From NCBI GenBank assembly GCA_027924645.1, contig BSBN01001482.1:12790001-12854000 (forward strand): a stretch of DNA of 64,000 nucleotides, in the 5' to 3' direction. The notes below the pieces were generated by a model. It had not been told where the DNA came from and searched no databases. It saw only the letters and a list, made by a program, of their open reading frames with translations. Below, in pieces: positions 23,982 through 34,589 of the stretch. The position numbers and the translations under genes are program-made. Within the stretch, counting starts at the first letter, position 1. Each line of letters begins with the position of its first letter. This stretch comes from Cunninghamia lanceolata. Lineage: Eukaryota > Streptophyta > Pinopsida > Cupressales > Cupressaceae.

Positions 23982-24448
23982 TGTAATGTCCCCTTTATAA
24001 TAAAATAAATTTGGTGGATTTATTAGTCCATTCCTATTTTCCCATGGACTAATATTAAAAATAAGGGAAAATATTAATTTAATATTTTAATTATTTTGCC
24101 GTAAATTAAGAAAATTATATTTTACAGAGAACAATTAAATATTAAAAATTAGAATATATTGCACAAGTGGGGGCATGGATTTGGTGAGGTGTCTTTTGTA
24201 ACTACTAGATGCTAATTTTAGGTGTTTATGACAACTATAGCAGGAATCTATAACAGGATCAATGATAGGTTGTACATGCAGTTGACAGTTGTTAGTGACA
24301 GGTTATTTTTGGCATGCAAGGTGGAGTGGGAATTTCAAAATGTTTTTTTAATTAATATTTCCCTTCAAATGAGGTGTGGGAATTTAGGCACCCATTTTGG
24401 CCCTAGTTACTATAAATATTTTAGTATTTGCATGTTGTGAGGTCTTTT
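23982..24448 (+). repeat. Gypsy-type LTR, left part (split by element B)
   Basis: It starts TGTAATGTCCCC and is interrupted after 24448 by element B. The LTR resumes at 31919 and ends GGGATATTACA at 32550. The termini TGTAATGTCCC and GGGATATTACA are inverted copies with one mismatch, and a primer site follows directly, so both pieces form one LTR of about 1.1 kb. Confidence 0.8.
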
Positions 24449-25552
24449 TGTTGGTTTAGGTCCAAACACCTGAGAGGAGGGGTGAATCAGTTGTCACATA
24501 TTTTAATCTTTTCCACCATTGATCTTCCTTTACAACTTATAATCAAATTAATGATATAAACATTTCAGCATTAATCAATAACACATGAGCAGAAACATAA
24601 ATAACACACTTGACACCAAGATTTTTGGCGTGGAAACCCGGTTAAGGGAAAAACCACGATGGGGGTTAACCCACAAAAATTAATACCCTGTTAAAAGTAT
24701 TTTTGCAAATGGGAATGCACATCCATTCAGGCTCACTACTCAATTAGAGGCTCACTGCCTACAGAAAGATTACAAGAGAATAACAAAGATTTTGAACTGA
24801 TAAATAGCATCTACTTATGCAAGAGTTTCAGTTCCAGTTAAGTGCAAAAACTGATTTTACACATTTCATCTTTACTTCCTCTTCTTACTGCTTTGCCTTC
24901 ATTCGCTCCTTAGATTTTCTACTTTTCTCACAATTACACCTTGTTCACACACACACACACACCAAAATCATCCAATTCCATCAGATATATATATCTGCAA
25001 CATGATCTACAATCATTTTACTAGTTCGCCTCAAGAACATTTAGAACTTGGTAGAGTACTCTGCTTTGTCGGCTAGATCTATACATAATATGAGATGTGG
25101 ATTAGAACTTGCACTTGTGAATCATCAATCATGTCGGTTATCACTACTTATCATCACAAATTGCCCAATAGATAACTTCTATATATCCAAAAATGAGATC
25201 ATTCACAAGGTCGGCCAATTCTTCTTCTATTTGTTTTGTCAAACTGAAACCCGATACTCATAAGCTAATATGTTTTGAGTCCTTCATCTTTAGAGGATAA
25301 AACTCTAGATTTAGAGTGTCTGGACAATTCTTACAACTACCTCAGATCCATAGCAAACCATGTCTTTCCACCAGATAGATCCGGACCAAGATACTGGACA
25401 CTGTCACCTGCTCTATTCCTGACTGCCCGGACTTAGACACATTCTGATTCTGACTTCCGGTGTGAACAAATTGTGTTATACGGATAATTGGGATGATCTT
25501 AGTTACCATCAATGACAACAAATATCATGCCTAGTAGTGTCTCTTGCCAACA
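24449..25552 (-). repeat. Element B 3' LTR
   Basis: It begins TGTTGGTTTAGGTCC and ends CTCTTGCCAACA, and closely matches 30801-31913 throughout. It contains an (AC)n run at about 24949-24962, a GGCTCACTGCCT motif (about 24748) and CCGGACT...CTTCCGGTG (about 25427-25463). Confidence 0.95.
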
Positions 25553-25711
25553 ATCTCCCCCTTTGCCATTGATGGCAACACTTAGTGAAAAATGACTAAG
25601 TGTTGGACAGGCTCCCCCTTAGCTTGTGCTCCATACTGTTGATTACACTGCTTTTCGTTACTCCCCCTTAGCTGGATTCCTCATTTTTCACTAATCTTCA
25701 CTCCCCCTTTG
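25553..25711 (-). other. Four successive polypurine tracts
   Basis: On the minus strand AAAGGGGGAGAT touches the 3' LTR (25553-25564). Three further AAGGGGGAG copies lie at 25612-25621, 25661-25670 and 25701-25711. The first and last are both followed by a CCATTGATGGCA / CATCAATGGCAAAG phrase. Multiplied tracts upstream of the 3' LTR are described for Sireviruses. Confidence 0.8.
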
Positions 25712-28700
25712 ACATCAATGGCAAAGGGTGGGGTCCACAACTCCAAATTTTCCAAAAAATTGTATATAGGACCGCATATGTACAACTAATCATTAAGTTC
25801 TATTTACATGAACTTGAGAATGTCTGCAAAGCTGGTTTTTATTTGCACAAGTTCAGAGGCCTAAGTACTCTTCATTCCATCCAAAATAGAGATGTTCCCA
25901 CTTAACAAAAATGAGTATGCTTCTGCCTTTGACAAATTTGCTGGATAACTAGTCTGAACTACACTCTGAACTTCAAATAGGGCATTCTACATTGTCTCTA
26001 ACTTAGGGACAATCAATCCCCAGAGCTCAGACATTCTCTTCATAATGTTACTTTTTTCTTTAACAAGTCTCTTTATCTCATCAGTCAAGCTAATTACTTG
26101 ACGTTCCTGACTTATGGGTGAGATGGTTAGAGGATCAAAATTATTGGACAGATTTGACAATTTCAATTCTTGTTCCTTTATCTTCTTCTCGATATCCTCA
26201 TTTACTTTGGGTCAGGATAGACAAAATTTATATACATCAATTCCATCACTTAGAGCATTTTGAACACTCTTTATATTGATAGCAAGTATAGTCCTGTCAT
26301 ACCCTATTAGACTCTTAATTTCACTGAATCTCTTATCTAAAAACTCATTTCTGACTTTTGTCTCTGCAGACTTCTCAAAGGACTCAAAATGAGTATTTAC
26401 AGAACTTACAAGATTTTTCAGATGACCGGAGGGGGAATCAAATGGACTCTTCTAGTAGGAAGGCATTAATTTTTCCAAAATCTCGGTTGCAAGCCCCAAT
26501 AGCTCATTGTCTTCTATGTGGAACTTTAACATCTTTTCTCTAGCCTTTACTTGGGTGAATGATGCAATTTTCATCAATTGAATTGGAGAGAGAGCATCTG
26601 GATTGGCTAGACCTTGGAGTAGTTCAGCCTCATCAATCTCAATCATTTCCTTTTCAAGAAGACTTTTCACTACTTTTGTAGTGTCTCTTGCAACATTTTC
26701 TGAACCATCCTTTGGTTCATTAGATTTCTCAATATCTGCTTTAGGTGCTTCAACATTTGCACCATCTTCTTTTGTTTTATCTTTCTTTCCTTTTTCTTCC
26801 TCTTTCTCTGCTTTACTTTTCTCTATGTTCTCTGCAAAGGGACTCTTTTCTGTTTGTTTACCACTGGCTACCTGATCCAGAGTGCTCTGTGAAGTAGTAA
26901 TATTATCTTCTTTTCCTGATGGGACAGGTGAATTAGGAGTATCTCCTGCATCAACTACTTTATCCATCATTTTTGTATCATCCTGATTTACTTGTTCCAT
27001 TTCCAGAACAAAGGCTTCACCCAACTCAGATTGCTGCTCGATGATGTTCTCTTCTTCACCATCTAGAACTTTTTCTGTGACTATGGGAAAATTGTGCTTC
27101 TCCAATGCTTTCAAAAGAATTTCTTGAGTTTCTTTAATGATTTCACTTGTTTCTCCGAGCGCAAGTTTGTTCATTCTCCTTTTGCTTCTAAAGTCATCTT
27201 TGACTTCCTTCAATATCATATCTATTTGATCAGGTGAAATCTGAGGACACAAATTTATTAGCTCATGTTCCCTGATTTCCATGTCCTTGCTCTTGGCATT
27301 TTCTTTTCTTAATTCCAGAATATTTGCTAGACTTTGTGGCAACTCAGAAGTTATATCAATTAGTGCCTTGTTGAAGATGTTGAGATATCTGACAGTTGCT
27401 TCCTCCAATACCCTTTTATCCACATCACTGTAATCATCATAGAATTCAATCGTGGGTTTTAGATTACCATCCACCATGACTAACTTTATCACATCCTCCA
27501 GGGAAAGTGTGGGCTTCTCAACATATTCCTCATATGCTTCTATCTTTTGCCTTTTACTAGCCCTTTTGCTTCTAGAGGACTTTTCTTTGGTTACTTTTAT
27601 AGCTTTTGTTCTGGTGGCCTTTATTTCCTTGATTTCAATGTCAGAATCTGTATCTTCTTCTTCTTCTCTTATGTTTTCGTAGGTCCAGGTTGCTTTTATT
27701 TTCTTCCTTTTCTCCCATTTTCTAGAAGAATTTGCTTCTAGTTTTGTAGTCTTGGAAGGAACAAGGGCAGCAGCAGAGCTCCTAGTAGTTCTTGAAGTGG
27801 AAGAGAGTTCCACCAGAGCATCTGTTTGTTTCTTATCTTGTTTCTCTTTCTCAGCCTTTTCAATTCTTTCTCTGTGTTTCCTCATAGCCTCCTTAGTTAG
27901 GCCCAGATTTTTAGCTAACTGTTCAACTTCTTTTCTTACTTTTCTATTGGTTTCAGGTTCTCTGAATTCAATATGTAGTTTTAAATTCAGCTCCTCATAA
28001 GTTCCAAATCTTTCAACTGTTGTGTCTTTAGGCTTGCTTAGAAGATGTTGAGCATACATATTCAAGATTTTTTTGTCTACTTCATACCCCATGGGCATGA
28101 TCCAAGCTGTTCTGGGTTCCACTACTTCCATTAGACACTAATCAATATCAACCATGAAGCATATATCATTTTTGTACTTCTCAACAACTGATTTAGGGAT
28201 TCTTTCCCTTAAGTGCATCATACTCTGAAAATTCTTGAAGTAACCCCATATTGTAGTTTTCTGAGCTTTGAAATCACCAATGTTGCGAAGATGATCTCTA
28301 ATCTGAATGGCAACTGGCTCATCCTTAGTCTAGTGCACACCTTTTACCCCAGGTACCTCATTCATAAAGTAAGAGAACAAACATAGAACCAATGTACCAT
28401 ACTTGAAAGTGTTCTTATCTTTCTTGATTTTGTTTAAATTTTCAATCAATTGATTCTGTAGTAATTCACACAAGTCATAATCAGTGTTTTCCTTTAGCAT
28501 CTTGTATGTAGCATATATGGTTGTTCCGGACACATAATTTTCTTTGCTCAAGTGGTAGATCTTGTACCCAATCACCATGGAGGTGAATTTGACATCCGGT
28601 TCTATAATATCATTAATAGTCATTGCCCTTCTGTCAAACTTAGCACCGGTAGCATCAATCACTATCTGGTTTTTCACAGCTTTCAGCATGGGCAATCCTC

Positions 28701-28896
28701 CGGTTGAGTTTAAGCTAGTTATATTTCTGATAGCATCCTTGGTAATCTTGAATGGTTTTAACAACCAAATGAATTCATCATGCATCCGACTCAAGACGTA
28801 TCAAACCCATTCATCCTCATCAAATGTTGGAAACCCCATAATCTGAATAAAGTGTTTATCCTGTAGTGCCTTATACTCAGGTTTAAGTTCGCTATT
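25712..28896 (-). pseudogene. Element B long unknown protein, main part
   Basis: On the minus strand one frame covers 28794-26452 with TAG stops at 28330-28332 and 28138-28140. The piece 28131-26452 is open for 559 codons. Past the TAG at 26452-26454 the same frame continues (FDSPSGHLKNLVSS), and coding sense persists towards about 25800 (ERQVISLTDEIKRLVKEKSN). The N-terminal part contains YGTLVLCLFSYFMNEVPGV. The middle is strongly basic (KRASKRQK) with acidic runs. The C-terminal third is Lys/Glu-rich, probably disordered or coiled coil. No enzyme motif was recognised and I assign no function. The long survival of the frame suggests it was an element-encoded product, in the position where pol normally sits. 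Confidence 0.6.
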
Positions 28897-29309
28897 TTCA
28901 TCCCTTGAGTTGTTTCTCAAACAAGTCTACATACCTTGAATCTCCAAACTCATCTATATTTGCATGAATATAAACCCTAATGTCTTCTACATGCAGCACA
29001 CCATACAAAACACTTGAGAAAGCACCTAACGGGTCAACTTGAATTGATTTGTGAGGATGCTTCTTAAATTTGGGTCGAGGCCTTTCAGTAATGTCAACAA
29101 CATGAGGAGTAGCCATATCGATAGATTTCATATTGAAAGCTGTACAGAGAGGTACCTTTTTCTTTCGCGAGGTTAGGGTTGATCAATTGCCGGTTGAATT
29201 TGCTCTTTGCCTCAGTCTTTGGATTTGCAGCTTGAATGCTCTCCTTCTTGTTTCCTTCGAATGCAAGGTGATTCAAATGAGTGACCAAGTGACCTTTTAT
29301 CTTTTGCAA
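28897..29309 (-). pseudogene. Element B unknown protein, N-terminal part
   Basis: A minus-strand ATG at about 29116 opens MATPHVVDITERPRPKFKKH and continues DPLGAFSSVLYGVLHVEDIR and VYIHANIDEFGDSRYVDLFE, ending at a stop at 28898-28900. The following 28794-28330 segment (ITSLNSTGGLPMLKAVKNQI, MVIGYKIYHLSKENY) is in another frame but reads as its natural continuation, so one frameshift lies around 28800-28900. The fold is unknown. It could be the start of the long protein that fills the internal region of element B. Confidence 0.5.
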
Positions 29310-30731
29310 AACCTAATTTGGCATTGTAATAAATGCGTTGCCCTAATTATATCCGGTTACTTCATTTTTGACAGTTCTTCATGAATGACTCTACAAGATT
29401 TCATATCAACATCTTTTCTTCTGGAAATCTTTCCAAAGGTCTTAGACCAATTTAGAATATTCTCTTTTATTGTGTCAAATTCAGGCACCCACTTACTGAT
29501 GGGGGGATTTTGATGTTCAATGCAGCTCCCCCTGAGCTAGAGCTCTTGACTTAATTCCCAGAGGAATTGTCAGCACCTGATTCCAGTGCGAAACCATCAT
29601 CATTGTTTATTGTATCTTTCTTTACCCAGATCTTGTTCATTTCACTCCGTATCTCATTCACATCAATTTTTCTTTTGCCTTTGTCTTGTCTCTGTTCACC
29701 CAGTTTTCTGCTTACCAGACCTCTTCTTCCATTGTTCCTACTTCTGCAGAAACTTGCAATATGACCAAATTTATTGCAATTAAAGACACAACATTTCCTT
29801 GCTTATGAACTTGATTTCATCTTTATCTACATTAATTAGCCATGTGTCCAAATCCATTTCAAGCAAAACAGTAACCATTAAAAGAATTGCTAATTCCTCT
29901 ATTGTTAGCATTATTCATTATCATACTTCTGCATCCATTTGATCTATGACCATACCTCTTACACTTGAAGCATTGACTGGAGAAGGATACACCATTTTGA
30001 TTCACTCTGCTTCTGCACTGAGTAGCTTTATGACCAAATTTATTGCAATTGAAACAATTTCCATTGAATGATGGATATCTTTGAGCATTTGGCTGTCTTA
30101 CTAGAGGTTCTCTAGTTCTATTTCTTGGTTGAAAATTTCTTTATCCAGATCCAGAGCTTTCACCTTTCTCATATCTAAGATCATGCTTGTCATCATCCCT
30201 TTTCTATTCTTCAATTAGTGTTTCAAGTTTAGCTGAGCTTATCTTGAACTTCTCCATATACTCATTGGCAACTTCTAGGTCATGTCTGAGAGTGATAATC
30301 TATCTCTCCAGTTTTCTCTTATTGTTTCTATTTTCTTGTAGATTTGATTCTAGGAGACCGGCTATTCCATCTAATCTGCAGCATTCTTCAGTTCTCTCCT
30401 TCAGATTTTGCTTCACTTTTTCTTTAGTTTTCTTCCTATCTTCAATTTCCTTGGTTAGTCTCATTACCCCAGTTTCCATTTCATATTTTAAGACAATAAC
30501 TTCTTTAGCTAACTTTTCACATTCCTTTGTCTTTTCTTTCAAGGCCTTGTCTTCCAGTTGAAGAGGTTGCTCCTTTCCTTTTGTATTGGATTTGCTCAAT
30601 TTTTCTTTTAAAATCTCAATGAAGTTTTCAACCTTTTTGAGGTTATCTTGCAGCTCTTGGACTTCTACCTTGGACTGCTCAAGATCATCTAGGGCAAGAT
30701 TAAGTTGCCCTTGAAGGTTATATTCATCCAT
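29310..30731 (-). pseudogene. Element B Gag: coiled coil plus four zinc knuckles
   Basis: The minus-strand open stretch 30731-30300 (143 codons) starts MDEYNLQGQLNLALDDLEQS and is a long Lys/Glu heptad-like coiled coil. Beyond a stop, coding sense continues with four CX2CX4HX4C-type knuckles: CFNCNKFGHKATQC (about 30014-30056), CFKCKRYGHRSNGC (about 29940-29975), a third with lost Cys residues (about 29835-29875) and a fourth CxFNCNKFGHIASFC (about 29755-29795). Between them lie Arg/Asn-rich linkers such as NFQPRNRTREPLVRQPN. Gag would package RNA in cytoplasmic particles. It begins only about 55 bp after the primer site. Stops pile up beyond 29750. Confidence 0.78.
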
Positions 30732-30786
30732 TTTTACTGACTTCCCAGATCTCCCTTAAGCTGTTAAACTTTTCAAAAGGAACCTT

Positions 30787-30798
30787 TCTCTGATACCA
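30787..30798 (-). other. Element B primer binding site
   Basis: The minus strand reads TGGTATCAGAGA, two bases from the CCAACA end of the 5' LTR; this is the initiator-Met tRNA class. Confidence 0.88.
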
Positions 30799-30800
30799 AT

Positions 30801-31913
30801 TGTTGGTTTAGGTCCGGACAACTGAGAGGGGGGTGAATCAGTTGTCACATAGTTTAATATTTTCCACCATTGATATTCCTTTACAACTTATAATCAAATT
30901 AATAATATAAACATTTCAACATTAATCAATATCGCATGAATAGAAACATAAATAACACACTTGACACCAAGATTTTTGATGTGGAAACCCGGTTAAGGGA
31001 AAAACCACGGTGGGGGTTAACCCACAAAAATTAATTCCATATTAAAAGTATTTTTGCAAATGAGAATGCACATGCATTCGAGCTCATTGCCCAGAGCTCA
31101 CTGCTCAATTAGAGGCTCACTACCTACAGAAAGATTACAAGAGAATAACAAAGATTCTAAACTAATAAATAGCATCTACTTATGCAAGAGTTTCAGTTCC
31201 AGTTAAGTGCAAAAACTAATCTTACACATTTCATCTTTACTTGCTCTTCTTACTGCTCTGCCTTCATTCGCTCCTTAGATTTTCTACTTTTCTCACAATT
31301 ACACCTTGTTCGCACACACACACCAAAATCATCCAATTCCATTGGATATATATATCCGTAACATGATCTACAATCATTTTACCAGTTAGCCTCAAGAACA
31401 TTTAGAACTTGGTAGAGTACTTTGCTCTGTCGGCTAGATCTATACATAATATGAGATGAGGATTAGAACTTGCACTTGTGAATCATTAATCATGTCGGCT
31501 ATCACTACTTATCATCACCAATTTCCCAATAGACAACTTCTATATATCCAGAAATAAGATCATTCACAAGGTCGGCCAGTTCTTCTTTTGTTTGTTCTGT
31601 CAAACTAAAACCCGATACTCAGAAGCTAATATCTTTTGAGTCCTTCATCTCTGGAGGATGAAACTCTAGATTTAGTGTGTCTAGACAATTCTTACAACTA
31701 CCTCAGATCCACAGCAAACCATGTCTTTCCACCGGATAGATCCGGACCAAGATACAGGACCTTGTCACCTGCTTTGTTCCTGACTGCCTGGACTTAGACA
31801 CATTTTGATTCTGACTTCCGGTGTGAACAAATTGTGTTATGCGGATGATTGGGATGATCTCAGTTGCCATCAATAACAACACCTATCATGCCTAGCAATG
31901 TCTCTTGCCAACA
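30801..31913 (-). repeat. Element B 5' LTR
   Basis: It matches 24449-25552 with substitutions and small indels, such as an extra GAGCTCATTGCCCAGAGCT segment near 31080. TSD CTTTT follows at 31914-31918. Confidence 0.95.
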
Positions 31914-31918
31914 CTTTT

Positions 31919-32550
31919 GTCATTTCAACTTCTCAAATTTACTGTATGAACACTTGTGTTCTGCAATTTGTGACCTATGGATGAAAAACCATTGGTTTCT
32001 AGGATTAGAGGATGAAAAATATTTGGTTCTTGAGGGAATTCTCATCTACGGAGTGCATAGGAGCTTTAGAGTTTGGCAGTTTTAGCTAGTATTCAATATT
32101 ATATGTGTTTTGCAGGTTTCAGTTGTAGTATTGGGTTTCTATGTGCTGTAGGGTGTTGTTTATATTGTGATAGTTTAATTTTCTATTCTTTCCTAGTCTT
32201 GTTCATTTCCAAGATCTAAAGAGATTATCTTTTTAGTTTGGTAGAGTTTGACTATGTTTGGGTGAAATGCACAGTGTGTATTTCAGCATTTTGTGGTGAA
32301 TGTACAATATATGTTTCAGATTTGTATTAATTGTTGATGAAGGTATTATGACTTTTGTATCAACCCATATTGATGTTAAAATCAGATTTCTACCAATAAT
32401 ATCAGCCGTGGGAGTTTTTAGCATATCTATTGCAATGTTGGTGTTAACTAGCTATTAGTTTGTGTAGAGTTTGTGAAGTATTTGGGTGAAATTTGTTCAT
32501 GCAATTTTCAGATCTGAATTTAATATAAAAATTTTGTTTGGGATATTACA
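31919..32550 (+). repeat. Gypsy-type LTR, right part
   Basis: Continuation of the LTR that starts at 23982, ending GGGATATTACA (32550). It contains no gene. Confidence 0.75.
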
Positions 32551-32551
32551 G

Positions 32552-32570
32552 TGGTATTAAAGCTATGATC
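32552..32570 (+). other. Primer binding site of the split gypsy-type element
   Basis: TGGTATTAAAGCTATGATC lies one base after the LTR end and corresponds to TGGTATCAGAGC followed by TATGATC, with two changes. Confidence 0.75.
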
Positions 32571-34128
32571 TTGCCAACCTGTAGGTTATTCTGATGATTG
32601 ATGCTACCAAGTGACAAGGAACTTAGATACCAGAAAAAAGACCAAAGGAAGTGGCAACAAGGAGGGATAATGGAAGGAGAGGTTATCCCTAAAAAATAAT
32701 TTAGAGAGGGTAAGTGTAGAAATATGAGTCCAATTTTTTACCAAAAAGTGGAAGTATTTTTCCTAATTTTCAAATTGTCATACTTGGAGTGAAAATTTGA
32801 AGCACTTGCACATAGAATATTAATATGATGTAAAAATATGAAATGTAGAATTTGTTTCTAGTTTTCAACTATGTAATTTTTCTAATACATAGATGATACA
32901 AGTTGGTTTTTTCTAGGATGTAAAAAAAGTGGCTTTTTAAAAGTCCCATGTTTTTTGCCAAAGCATGCATGTGTACGACCAACATAATTTGACCTAAATG
33001 AAGGTATTTTTCTAATTATTTTTGTGGAAAGATGCACAGAATGTTGAATTTTGGTCAAGATACTTTTTTGTAACTTTTTGATAAATATTTTTTTAATGGC
33101 CCTAATTAGTGTTTTTTAATACCCCTCATGTACAGCCAACATAATTTAAGCTAAACTAATCAATTCCCTAAAAAAAAAATTTCATCATGTAGAGAATGAT
33201 ATCTAGATTGGTCAGACATAATTTTTTTTTCAAGAAACTTTTAAAATCAAAAGTTATTAAAAAATAGCAATATATGTTATTTCAAGTTTATGAATCTCTT
33301 TGTTTAAAAAAAATTTAATAAATAGAAAATTATGTCTAATAGTACAAAAAATTACATATTTGAAAACTAGACTTTGAGATCTAGAATGGGTTTTAATCTC
33401 GTTAAAAGATTTTGAAAAAGAAGTCGTCAGCCATAGTGGTGAAACTAGTTTTTTCTTTTGTTGTTTTCATGGTCTCCTAGTTGTGGGTCCAAGGCTAAGG
33501 CTTGGGTTTCCAAGCCTTTTCTAAGCCTAAAACTAATGTAAATCCATGGGTTTACAATTTCAAACTTTTAGAAATGAGTACCCATTTATAAACGAGTGCC
33601 CGTTCATAACGGGCCCCCATTATAAATGGGTACCCATTTCTTATTTATCTGTTATTTTTGTTCATAAAATTGTAGTATGACATATTTTATGCAACATTCA
33701 TTTTTACCAGTACGACTGACAATGACAAATTCATCAATTTTTTTATATACAAGTGTCAATTCAAGCTCTCAACAAGACATATTTTATGCAATTTTTACAG
33801 GGATTCAATCATAAGGAGCATTTTTAGATGGAATAAAGTAGAAGCTATATTTTTAAGAGAGATCAAACAAATAAACTTTTTTCAAACAAATCAAGCAAAT
33901 ATCATATTGAACAAAGGATCTACATCTACTTGTATTTCAGAAATGTTAAGAAGGGATCCAACTCTAAGTATAGTACACTATTACTTGTTGATTTTATCAA
34001 CACATTTTGGTAATTATGTGATCAAATAAATGTCAACAAAAAAAGAAGAGGAAGGTCATGACACTTAAATAAATTGAAGCACATCAAGAGAAAGAAGCAA
34101 AATAACAAAGATACATGAGAGAGAGGAT
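32571..34128 (+). other. Leader remnant and AT-rich unassigned DNA with a nested palindrome
   Basis: No Gag or Pol domain is readable downstream of the primer site, so the gypsy element appears truncated soon after it. 33571-33640 contains a 20-bp inverted repeat with one mismatch enclosing a second, perfect 7-bp hairpin (33598-33614). Confidence 0.45.
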
Positions 34129-34398
34129 TTGAAAATGAAGAATGATGTAGCATCCAATTTGATGACTATTAAAGAGAAGAACATTGAAGAGGAGAACATT
34201 GAAGAGATCAATATGGATGAAGTGAATGTCAAATATGCAAATGTGGAAGAGTTCAAGAATATGGAAAATGCAAATAGAGAAATGAATCCAAGTATGTCTT
34301 CAAATCCCTTGAATGATAATGAGATTAAAGATTTAAAGGAAGCTAGATATAAAATTGTTGAGATAAATTCTTCTATTACAAACAAGACTAAAAAATAA
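34129..34398 (+). pseudogene. Unidentified acidic open frame
   Basis: An 89-codon frame rich in Glu, Asn and Met (KEKNIEEENIEEINMDEVNV) with no known motif. It lies about 200 bp upstream of the decayed coding sequence at 34590-35668 and could be its N-terminal part, but continuity is not visible. Confidence 0.25.
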
Positions 34399-34589
34399 AA
34401 ATGAAAACCATTGTATGAGTGAAAATGAAAATATATTTTTTAAATTGAAAGTAATGTTTTGAATAATCTTTGTGGTAAGATATCTTGGAGACAAATTCGA
34501 ACCCATGCAAATAGATTGTATAAACTATTTTTTTATAGAAAAACTATTGGATTTCAATGTCAACTTGTATTGCAATTGATGAGAATGTC

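Larger units (their letters stand above)
24444..31918 (-). mobile_element. Element B: non-autonomous Sirevirus-like copia element, TSD CTTTT
   Basis: The LTRs are 24449-25552 (1104 bp) and 30801-31913 (1113 bp), both TGTTGG...CCAACA. They are flanked by perfect CTTTT duplications (24444-24448, 31914-31918). On the minus strand the order is 5' LTR, primer site (30787-30798), Gag with coiled coil and several zinc knuckles, a very long unknown protein, four G-rich purine tracts, 3' LTR. No protease, integrase, RT or RNase H was found, so mobility would have depended on a helper. Repeated purine tracts, a coiled-coil Gag and CCGGA/TCCGGTG motifs in the LTR point to the Sirevirus lineage. This is inference, because pol is absent. 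Confidence 0.85.

Noticed and set aside
26603..28000. Several plus-strand open frames opposite the long protein of element B
   Set aside because: They are antisense shadows: Ser/Phe-rich translations of the complementary strand of a Lys/Glu-rich coding sequence.
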